A stretch of 5,744 nucleotides of DNA from an uncultured Bacilli bacterium (GTDB lineage: Bacteria > Bacillota_I > Bacilli_A > RF39 > UBA660), in contig CAKOIJ010000039.1 of NCBI GenBank assembly GCA_934086775.1, positions 1-5,744 on the forward strand, read 5' to 3'. Under the pieces are notes generated by a model. The model worked only from the letters and a program-made list of their open reading frames with translations. It did no database searches and was not told where the DNA came from. Shown here piece after piece: positions 1 through 5,668 of this stretch. The stretch's first letter is position 1. Each line of letters begins with the position of its first letter. The position numbers and the translations under genes were made by a program.

Positions 1-1
1 T

Positions 2-30
2 CATATTCTTCCTCCAATTCTATTATAACA
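2..30 (-). promoter_or_regulatory. Extended -10 promoter, ribosome site and start codon of a gene leaving the window
   Basis: On the minus strand there is an extended -10 (TGTTATAAT, 30-22), then a strong Shine-Dalgarno GGAGG (15-11), six bases, and ATG at 4-2. Only the first codon of the gene is inside the window, so nothing can be said about the product. No good -35 is visible; the DNA that would hold it is the terminator hairpin of the preceding gene. If the -10 is used, transcription would start near position 15, giving a very short leader that begins almost at the Shine-Dalgarno. Alternatively the gene is read from further upstream through the terminator. Confidence 0.6.
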
Positions 31-32
31 AA

Positions 33-63
33 AAATGTAGACCGTTTTTATGTGTCTACATTT
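33..63 (-). terminator. Rho-independent terminator after the 86-727 gene
   Basis: A perfect 10-base inverted repeat (AAATGTAGAC at 33-42 with GTCTACATTT at 54-63) encloses an 11-base loop. Read on the minus strand it is followed by a run of T (35-30), the classic intrinsic terminator layout, 23 bases after the stop of the secreted-protein gene. The T run abuts the -10 box of the next minus-strand gene. Confidence 0.75.
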
Positions 64-85
64 ATATTACAACTTCATTTGTATA

Positions 86-727
86 CTATAAACCATGTTT
101 TATTTTTCTATAAATTGGTCTAAAAATTAATAATGTTAACAAAGAACTACCCACTACTAATCCAACTGGTATGTAAATTTTTTTAATAACTTCATATACC
201 TTTTCAAAAAAAGTTTTATTTTCTTTTTGTATTTCATCAGTAGTTGGTTCTTCTACTTTAGAGTTATCTTCATTTGCTTTTTGGATTAAATTATTAAAAG
301 TAGTTTCACTTAATTTATACTCCAAAAATTCATTCGAGCAAACATTTAAATTTTCATTCCCAATACACTTATTACTTCCATAATATGGATTAACATAAGG
401 AATAGTAACATTTATAATTCTTAAAGTTTCCCCTTCACAAACATTATTTCCAGCAAGTATTGTTAACTTTATTTTAGTTCCTTCTTCTAAAGAAGAAATT
501 ATATTATTATCTATTACACCTTTATCACTTTCTATTTTTAACTCTTCTGTTAAATTAGATATTTTTAAATCAAATAAATTATTACCTTTATATTCATAAC
601 TAGTTTCCACAAACATAGAAAGAGTATTTAATTCTTTTTTCTTAGAATACGAACAAGTTATTTCATCTGCATTTAAGTAAGTCACTCCTATAAACAAGAA
701 TGTAATTAATACTATTATTCTTTTCAT
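86..727 (-). CDS. Unrecognised secreted protein with one C-terminal membrane anchor and four extracellular cysteines
   Basis: I do not recognise the family of this 213-residue protein. It begins with a signal peptide (MKRII, then a hydrophobic core to about residue 18; likely cleavage after LNA, residues 18-20). The mature part carries four cysteines (25, 97, 121, 130), enough for two disulfides outside the cell, and an aromatic stretch PYVNPYYG (110-117). Residues 150-170 are an acidic, low-complexity linker. A single membrane segment (about 185-203) is followed by a basic tail RPIYRKIKHGL, so topology is outside-in: ectodomain out, short tail in the cytosol. There is no LPxTG/NPxTG motif, so it is membrane-anchored and not a sortase substrate. 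The ATG at 727 is supported by AAAGGTGAT seven or so bases upstream and an extended -10 promoter. It is transcribed divergently from the herA-like gene and has its own terminator, so it is probably a single-gene transcript. Confidence 0.8.
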   Translation of the reverse strand: MKRIIVLITFLFIGVTYLNADEITCSYSKKKELNTLSMFVETSYEYKGNNLFDLKISNLTEELKIESDKGVIDNNIISSLEEGTKIKLTILAGNNVCEGETLRIINVTIPYVNPYYGSNKCIGNENLNVCSNEFLEYKLSETTFNNLIQKANEDNSKVEEPTTDEIQKENKTFFEKVYEVIKKIYIPVGLVVGSSLLTLLIFRPIYRKIKHGL

Positions 728-751
728 AATATCACCTTTTATTCTAAACTC

Positions 752-780
752 ATTATAACAAAAAGATTAAATTAAGTAAA
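752..780 (-). promoter_or_regulatory. Promoter of the secreted-protein gene
   Basis: On the minus strand a perfect extended -10, TGTTATAAT (760-752), lies 17 bases from a -35-like TTTACT (780-775, four of six matches to TTGACA). Expected transcription start is near 745, giving a leader of about 18 bases that contains the ribosome site AAAGGTGAT (740-732). Confidence 0.7.
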
Positions 781-788
781 TATTTAAC

Positions 789-817
789 TTTAAAAAATAA
801 TAAAACTATGATATCAT
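789..817 (+). promoter_or_regulatory. Promoter of the herA-like gene
   Basis: TGATATCAT at 809-817 is an extended -10 with five of six matches to TATAAT. A -35-like TTTAAA (789-794, four of six) sits 17 bases upstream. Expected start is near 824, giving a leader of about 21 bases with the ribosome site AAGAGG (831-836). The -10 lies inside a perfect 10-base palindrome, ATGATATCAT (808-817), which could be an operator half but may be chance in such AT-rich DNA. Confidence 0.55.
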
Positions 818-844
818 TATATTTAGAATAAAGAGGTTGATATT

Positions 845-2599
845 ATGTTTGGAAATATTTTAGCAATTAATAAAAACTATGCAGTTGTTTCTTTACTAAC
901 AGATGCTAAAAATTTAGGAGATATTTTAAATTTACATGTTGTTTTTATTGATAATGATAAAAAAATACTTGGAGAAATAGAAGATATTGAAAGCAACAAA
1001 ATAAAAATTAACTTTCTAGGAGAACTTACTGATACATCTTTTATTGGTGGTTTAATTAAAAAACCAAGTTTAAATTCACAAATAAGAGTTATTAATAATG
1101 AAGAATTAAATATTTTAGTTGGCGGAGATACTAAATGTTTAACATTAGGTGTTAGTCCTTTGTATAAGAATTATCCAGTTAAAGTAGATATTAATAATTT
1201 ATTTAGTAATCATGCAGCTATTTTTGGTAATTCTGGAAGTGGTAAAACATATGGAATATGTAGAATAATTCAGAATCTAATGAGTAATCCTTACTTTCCA
1301 TATAAAGCCAATTTATTTATATTTGACTCATATGGCGAATATATTAATGCATTAAAAGATATTAGAAAGATTAATAGTAATTTATCCTATAAGTTAATTT
1401 CTACTAATAAAAACTTAGAAAACTCTAGTTTACTAGAAGTTCCAGTTTCATTACTTTCAGTTGATGATGTTTTAAATTTACTTGATGCAGTTAGTTTTAG
1501 TCAAATTCCTATTATTGAAGAAACTCTTAATTTAGTTAAGGTATTTGCAAGTAATTCAAAGGACGCACTTGAATATAAAAATCATTTACTAGCTAAAGCT
1601 ATTACATCTATTATGTATACTAATCAGACAAGTGCTAAGATAAGGGACCAAATATTTGATATTTTAACAAATACTAACACACCCGAATTAAATTTGAATA
1701 CAGTTGTACCCGGTATTGGTTATACTAGAGTTTTAAGAAATTGTTTTGATATAGACTCAGAAGGAAGATTTGTTGAAAGAAAACTAATAAGTGAATATGT
1801 AGAAAACTTTATTAAAGAAGATCATAAATGGAATTTTAAAGTAGATGATGTTACTTACGGTTTAAAAGAATTAGAAGTTGCTCTTAATTTCACTTTATTT
1901 AGTGAAAGATATTTACTTAATGAAGATATGTACGATGAAGCTATTAGTTTAAAAGTAAAATTACATAACTTAGTTAATGGAAATAATAGCAAGTACTTTA
2001 CAAGTAAGAAATATGATTCTTTAAAAGATTATATAGCATTTTTAGTTACTACCAGCGATAATAAAAAAGCACAGATAATTAATATTAATTTAGAAGATGT
2101 TGATGATAGATTTGCTAAAACAATTACTAAGATATTCAGTAGAATGTTCTTAACATTTGGTAAAACAAATGTCCCAAGAGCAAGTATTCCTATTCATATT
2201 ATTTTAGAAGAAGCACATAGATATGTAAAAAATAATGATGATACTGAACTTCTTGGATATAATATTTTTGAAAGAATAGCAAAAGAAGGTAGAAAACATG
2301 GAGTTATTCTTGACTTAATAACTCAAAGGCCAACAGACTTAAATGGTAATGTTATAAGTCAGCTTGATAATTTTATTATCTTTAAAATAACACACCCGCT
2401 TGACCTAGAATATATAGAAAAAATGATACCTAATATGAGTGAAGAAATAGTTAATAAACAAAAGAGTTTACAACCCGGCACTTGCGTTGCTTTTGGTAGA
2501 ATATTAAAGATACCTATGATAGTTAAACTAGAAAAAGCAGATCCAGCTCCAAGTAGTTCTAATGCAGATATATTTGGAAATTGGATGATTAAGAGATAA
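845..2599 (+). CDS. herA: HerA-like DNA translocase/helicase ATPase (HAS-barrel, DUF87)
   Basis: This 584-residue protein has the full layout of a HerA/FtsK-superfamily motor: an N-terminal beta-rich HAS-barrel (about 1-90), then the ATPase core. The Walker A motif is GNSGSGKT (128-135; Lys134, Thr135). FDSYGEY (160-166) matches the D-x-x-GEY motif typical of HerA. Walker B is IHIILEEAH with catalytic Glu455/Glu456, followed by EGRKHG (candidate arginine finger Arg483) and the sensor-like TQRP (493-496). A helical insert lies between (about 200-400). The C-terminal PGTCVAFGRILKIPMIVKL segment is also characteristic. HerA proteins assemble into hexamers that pump duplex DNA, usually feeding a nuclease such as NurA during end resection, or a Sir2/DUF4297-type effector in phage defence. 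No such partner is encoded here, so the biological role is open. The ATG follows AAGAGG by eight bases. Transcription is monocistronic, ending at the hairpin just downstream. Confidence 0.88.
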   Translation: MFGNILAINKNYAVVSLLTDAKNLGDILNLHVVFIDNDKKILGEIEDIESNKIKINFLGELTDTSFIGGLIKKPSLNSQIRVINNEELNILVGGDTKCLTLGVSPLYKNYPVKVDINNLFSNHAAIFGNSGSGKTYGICRIIQNLMSNPYFPYKANLFIFDSYGEYINALKDIRKINSNLSYKLISTNKNLENSSLLEVPVSLLSVDDVLNLLDAVSFSQIPIIEETLNLVKVFASNSKDALEYKNHLLAKAITSIMYTNQTSAKIRDQIFDILTNTNTPELNLNTVVPGIGYTRVLRNCFDIDSEGRFVERKLISEYVENFIKEDHKWNFKVDDVTYGLKELEVALNFTLFSERYLLNEDMYDEAISLKVKLHNLVNGNNSKYFTSKKYDSLKDYIAFLVTTSDNKKAQIININLEDVDDRFAKTITKIFSRMFLTFGKTNVPRASIPIHIILEEAHRYVKNNDDTELLGYNIFERIAKEGRKHGVILDLITQRPTDLNGNVISQLDNFIIFKITHPLDLEYIEKMIPNMSEEIVNKQKSLQPGTCVAFGRILKIPMIVKLEKADPAPSSSNADIFGNWMIKR

Positions 2600-2602
2600 A
2601 AC

Positions 2603-2631
2603 AAAAGAGTTCAAAAATTTGAACTCTTTTT
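2603..2631. terminator. Bidirectional terminator between the converging herA-like and sortase transcripts
   Basis: AAAAGAGTTC (2603-2612) pairs perfectly with GAACTCTTTT (2621-2630) around an eight-base AT loop, extendable by one or two A-T pairs. The stem is flanked by A on the left and T on the right, so it works as an intrinsic terminator on either strand. It starts four bases after the herA-like stop codon. On the minus strand it would end the sortase transcript after the small ORF at 2655-2807. A weaker dyad, TAACTT/AAGTTA (2637-2657), lies beside it and overlaps the stop of that ORF. Confidence 0.8.
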
Positions 2632-2654
2632 ACCTTTAACTTATTAAAATAAAG

Positions 2655-2807
2655 TTATTTTATTGTTTCACAATCATTTAAAAAATCTTTACATAGTACT
2701 ACTACTCTTTTATTATAAATTCTTAAAATTACATCTCGAACATCTATTTTAATACTTTTATATATTTTTGAACCAATATATTCCTCTATAAAACTGCTGA
2801 ATTTCAA
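2655..2807 (-). CDS. Possible small ORF (50 codons, TTG start) downstream of the sortase
   Basis: Translation from TTG at 2807 gives a 50-residue peptide that begins M(L)KFSSFIEEYIGSK and ends CKDFLNDCETIK before TAA at 2657-2655. It is basic and beta/amphipathic in character, with two cysteines near the C-terminus and no membrane segment; I do not recognise it. The GGAG inside the last codons of the sortase gene (2825-2822) is ideally placed for an ATG at 2815, but that frame reads only Met-Ile-Asp before TGA. The TTG overlaps this TGA as TTGA, a stop-start arrangement that could allow reinitiation. Alternatively a one-base deletion has broken a slightly longer ATG-started gene, or the ORF is chance. 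A run of 50 open codons is uncommon at this base composition (about 1% for a random frame by my rough estimate), but that is weak support. Confidence 0.3.
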   Translation of the reverse strand: MKFSSFIEEYIGSKIYKSIKIDVRDVILRIYNKRVVVLCKDFLNDCETIK

Positions 2808-2818
2808 TCAATCATAAT

Positions 2819-4348
2819 TTACTCCACTAAAACAGCATGCACAACTAATCTTCTGTTTTTTCCACTACAAGTTGATAAGGTAATTATTTTACTATTCTGA
2901 TTTACCTCTACATTATATTTATAACTACTTCTCTTCTTTACATCATTTACATATGACATAAAACTTTCATCATTTGAAAAACTCGTTCTTAAATAATCTA
3001 CCTCATCACTTACTTTATAAGATGAAAATACTTTCCAGTTCATAGATTTATCCACTAAATCAAAACTAATAACTAAATTTTCTTTATTACTTCTAAAGTT
3101 ACTATTCATAAATTTATGAAGTTCTCCAAACATATAACCTGTTTTTAAAGCATGTGCATATACAATTGTATTTTTATCTAATTCTTTACTATTATTTCTA
3201 TAATCCATGAATACCCATCCACTAGGTGTTTTTTCTTTATATATATCATGATTTAAATAGTAATTATTATTAGTTGTCTTTACTACAGGATAATTTATTT
3301 TAGTATTATTCACTTTTAACCATGCAACTACATCAGAGTTAATCAGATAAGTTTTATTAATATTTACTATAGTTTCATATCTATTAACATATTCTTTTTC
3401 ATTATTTGGTTTTATTATTACTTCTGTATATGAAGTATCATCTATTTCATCTATTTGTTCATCATTTCTTGCTTCATTAAGTTCATTTTCTAGTTTTCTT
3501 ACATTTAAATAATTTATATATTCATGATATTTACTAGAAAACATAAATATTATAGAAGCATAAATGATAAATATCATTGATAGTTTTAAACCATTTATAG
3601 TTAACTCTTTAAATATTTTACTTCTAAAATATTCTTCCTTATATATTATTTTTATTTCTCTTTCTTTGTTACTATATTCTTTATTTTTCTTTCTTAAATA
3701 GTCTATATTATCTTTTATATCATTAATATTACTATCTGTTTGATATAGATATATACTAACATTATCAAAATTATTCTCCTCTAATAAATCTATTATATAA
3801 GTAATTATTTCATTTGAATAAGTATAAAGTTTTATTAATTTTAAATTACTATTAACTGTTATAAATGGAAGTAAATTTTGTTTCACCTCTTCCTCATTAT
3901 AAAATGTAATAACCTTTTTATAATATATACTTTTTAAATTTTTTAATTTATTTGATAATACAAAATTAATATTAAAATGCATATTATTCGTAAATTTTAT
4001 TGATACATTATTATTTGAAAATAAATGTACATAGTCACTTGGCATAAAGAAGCATTCTATATATTTTATTTCTTTATGTTTAAGTAATATATCTAATACT
4101 TTTTTAGGTAAACTTTTATTAATATCAAATACTATATTTGGATAATCTATTATATTTGATAATATCAAAAATGAATCAAAATCTTTAAATATTAAAGTAT
4201 TTATATTATTTTTTGACAATAAAGAGATTACTTCTTTATTGTCCTTTTTTATTTTTTTTATATTAAAGTTAAAACTACTACTATTTACTATATTAGTAGT
4301 TTTAATTACAAAAGCACTTTCATTTTGTATAATTTCTATGTATTTCAT
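2819..4348 (-). CDS. Class B sortase with a large cytoplasmic N-terminal domain
   Basis: This 509-residue membrane transpeptidase is predicted to attach surface proteins to the cell wall. The catalytic domain is C-terminal (about 325-509). DVVAWLKVNNTKINYPVV (339-356), NNYYLNHDIY and GWVFMDYRN are class B sortase signatures. The active site is complete: His399 in YAHALKTGYMFGEL, Cys494 in TLSTCSG and Arg500 in RRLVVHAVL. Cys and Arg are only six residues apart, closer than in S. aureus SrtB as I remember it. A single membrane segment (about 253-271) precedes a charged linker (272-320), so the catalytic part faces outward. The first 250 residues would be cytoplasmic. They are unlike typical SrtB proteins (about 250 residues in total) and look like repeated strand-helix units. 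The ATG at 4348 follows AGGAGA by ten bases. The gene is divergent from the VWA protein, whose NPNTG signal fits SrtB specificity. A small ORF may be co-transcribed downstream. Confidence 0.88.
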   Translation of the reverse strand: MKYIEIIQNESAFVIKTTNIVNSSSFNFNIKKIKKDNKEVISLLSKNNINTLIFKDFDSFLILSNIIDYPNIVFDINKSLPKKVLDILLKHKEIKYIECFFMPSDYVHLFSNNNVSIKFTNNMHFNINFVLSNKLKNLKSIYYKKVITFYNEEEVKQNLLPFITVNSNLKLIKLYTYSNEIITYIIDLLEENNFDNVSIYLYQTDSNINDIKDNIDYLRKKNKEYSNKEREIKIIYKEEYFRSKIFKELTINGLKLSMIFIIYASIIFMFSSKYHEYINYLNVRKLENELNEARNDEQIDEIDDTSYTEVIIKPNNEKEYVNRYETIVNINKTYLINSDVVAWLKVNNTKINYPVVKTTNNNYYLNHDIYKEKTPSGWVFMDYRNNSKELDKNTIVYAHALKTGYMFGELHKFMNSNFRSNKENLVISFDLVDKSMNWKVFSSYKVSDEVDYLRTSFSNDESFMSYVNDVKKRSSYKYNVEVNQNSKIITLSTCSGKNRRLVVHAVLVE

Positions 4349-4358
4349 TTTCTTTACT

Positions 4359-4381
4359 TCTCCTATTATTATATTATCATA
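4359..4381 (-). promoter_or_regulatory. Likely -10 region and ribosome site of the sortase gene
   Basis: On the minus strand the bases before the sortase ATG contain AGGAGA (4364-4359, ribosome site). Two overlapping -10 candidates lie upstream: TATGAT (4381-4376), giving a leader of about 20 bases like the other genes here, and TATAAT (4373-4368), which would start transcription inside the ribosome site. No convincing -35 is visible, so the exact promoter is uncertain. The 116-base gap is shared with the divergent VWA gene. Confidence 0.45.
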
Positions 4382-4411
4382 TTTTTTATGTATAATAAAG
4401 TTACTTTTTAT

Positions 4412-4458
4412 TTGTTTTTTTTAAAAATAATGATATAATGTAAATATAATAAAGGAGG
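4412..4458 (+). promoter_or_regulatory. Promoter and strong ribosome site of the VWA surface protein
   Basis: A perfect extended -10, TGATATAAT (4431-4439), follows a weak -35-like TTGTTT (4412-4417) at 16 bases. Expected start is near 4446. The ribosome site AAAGGAGG (4451-4458) is the strongest in the window and lies six bases before ATG 4465, consistent with high expression of a surface protein. Confidence 0.7.
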
Positions 4459-4464
4459 AAGAAA

Positions 4465-5655
4465 ATGAAAAAAAGATTATTTGGGTTATTTTTGATAGTA
4501 GCAGTTTGTATGTTAAACGTTACTCCACTACTAGCAGCTACTAAAAATTCTGTTAAAGTAGTATCACAAAATGATGCTAAAAAACAGTTAAGTCCTGACG
4601 GAGCTAATATTCTAAATACTATTAATTTAGAAAAGTCTGACTTAAAAAACGGAAAGGTTGCTATTGATATCATTATTGATAATTCTAAGAGTACAGAAGT
4701 TTATTATGTTATTGATAATGGTTCTGGCATGACTGATATCAAAGGTTCGGTTATTGATTTAATTAAAACTGAAGCTGGAAGACTTGAAAGTGATATGAAT
4801 AATATAAGCCAAGGAGTAGTTATTACTAGCAACAATGAAAGAACTTTTATTGAAGCGGATAATAAGAATATTGTTTCTCAAGTTGAAAGTATTAGAAATA
4901 CTTCTATAGGAAATGAAAGCGTAGAAATTAAAGATGCTTTCGATTATGCAGTTAGTAAATTTAATTCTGCTACTATTAATAAAGTTATCGTTGCATTTGT
5001 AACAGATACTGATAGTACTAAGTTAGAAGAACTTAAAACTACAATGGCACAAGCTAAAGCAAATGGTATAAAAGTTCTTGCTTATAAAATTTCAACTGAC
5101 ACTACTACTGATACCAATTTTACTAGTACAGTAAATAAAGAAAGTATTGCTAGCATTAGTTTTTCTGGTAATATTGTAACTACATTACCAAGTGAACTAC
5201 CAGCTGTAGCTGTTAAAATTAGTTTTGATAACTATATTTTAGATAACTTCACTATTAAAGATATCACTTCTACAGTAGGAAGTGCATCATTAGAAAATAA
5301 TGAAATTGCATGGGGAGTTGGAAATATCAGTGGTAATAAAGTTGTAACTTTATCCTACATATTAGAAGTTAAAGATAATGTTGATGAAAGTTTAATTAAC
5401 AAATTAAATTTAAGAACTAACAGACAAATAGTTGTAACCCAAAATGGAACTCAAGTTATTGGCACATACCCTGCTGATGATAAAATTGAAGATGAAGTTT
5501 GTAGCCCAACTATAATGTTACTTGAAAAAGGGACTTCAATTGATAACCCTAATACTGGAATAGCCGATTATATTATTCCGGGTGCATGCTTAATGGCAGT
5601 TGCATTAATTACATTAGTAATCTTAAATAATAAAAACGAATTTAATCGTATATAA
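4465..5655 (+). CDS. Cell-wall-anchored VWA-domain surface protein with NPNTG sorting signal
   Basis: This 396-residue secreted protein has a signal peptide (MKKRLFGLFL, hydrophobic to about 22, cleavage near Ala24/Ala25) and a strand-rich lead-in (60-80). A VWA-type domain (about 79-215) follows, then a beta-sandwich-like domain (about 245-340). The C-terminus is a sorting signal: NPNTG (361-365), a membrane segment (about 369-387) and the tail NNKNEFNRI. The VWA fold is supported by VYYVIDNGSGM at the first strand, the later strand KVIVAFVTDTDS and GIKVLAYKIS. VWA domains usually bind a metal through DxSxS to grip ligands. Here the motif reads Asp84-Asn-Gly-Ser-Gly88, so both serines are missing from their normal places and metal binding is doubtful. 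The tail has only two basic residues, weak for a sorting signal. The adjacent divergent class B sortase is the expected anchoring enzyme. A role in adhesion or surface structure is inference. An insertion-sequence end lies 13 bases after the stop. Confidence 0.82.
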   Translation: MKKRLFGLFLIVAVCMLNVTPLLAATKNSVKVVSQNDAKKQLSPDGANILNTINLEKSDLKNGKVAIDIIIDNSKSTEVYYVIDNGSGMTDIKGSVIDLIKTEAGRLESDMNNISQGVVITSNNERTFIEADNKNIVSQVESIRNTSIGNESVEIKDAFDYAVSKFNSATINKVIVAFVTDTDSTKLEELKTTMAQAKANGIKVLAYKISTDTTTDTNFTSTVNKESIASISFSGNIVTTLPSELPAVAVKISFDNYILDNFTIKDITSTVGSASLENNEIAWGVGNISGNKVVTLSYILEVKDNVDESLINKLNLRTNRQIVVTQNGTQVIGTYPADDKIEDEVCSPTIMLLEKGTSIDNPNTGIADYIIPGACLMAVALITLVILNNKNEFNRI

Positions 5656-5668
5656 AAGAAGCACCAAT

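Larger units (their letters stand above)
725..847. repeat. Near-identical gene leaders in inverted orientation
   Basis: The leader and ATG of the minus-strand gene (748-725) and of the plus-strand herA-like gene (822-847) share TTTAGAATAAA, then AGGTGATATTATG versus GAGGTTGATATTATG. They differ only by two single-base insertions over 24-26 bases. The similarity also takes in the extended -10 boxes placed 3-4 bases further inside (TGTTATAAT and TGATATCAT). Together they form an imperfect inverted repeat around about 73 bases of promoter DNA. It may reflect a genome-wide leader consensus, a duplicated promoter module, or shared regulation. Confidence 0.7.

Noticed and set aside
33..63. GTAGAC/GTCTAC hairpin as a remnant of the same insertion sequence seen at 5669
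   Set aside because: The shared GTAGAC core is too short, the flanks do not match, and the hairpin with its T run is fully explained as a terminator.
777..817. Palindromes TAAATATTTA (777-786) and ATGATATCAT (808-817) as operators
   Set aside because: Short perfect dyads are expected by chance in DNA this AT-rich; there is no second copy elsewhere in the window and no regulator gene to match.
845..2599. FtsK/SpoIIIE or VirB4-type conjugation ATPase
   Set aside because: There are no N-terminal membrane segments, and the HAS-barrel, GEY motif and C-terminal PGTCVAFGR segment fit HerA better; no conjugation genes are nearby.
2359..2604. 81-codon open frame on the minus strand
   Set aside because: It lies wholly opposite the conserved C-terminal part of the herA-like gene, has no ribosome site of its own and would run antisense; a shadow frame.
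2805..2815. TGA read as tryptophan, as in mycoplasmas, to extend the ATG at 2815
   Set aside because: Reading through gives only a few more codons before TAG, and the clear genes use TGG for tryptophan.
4239..4424. 61-codon hydrophobic open frame on the plus strand
   Set aside because: It is the complement of the Lys/Asn-rich N-terminal end of the sortase gene; the hydrophobic character comes from T-rich antisense codons.
4401..4673. 90-codon open frame on the minus strand
   Set aside because: It overlaps the promoter, ribosome site and signal peptide region of the VWA gene in antisense and lacks a ribosome site.
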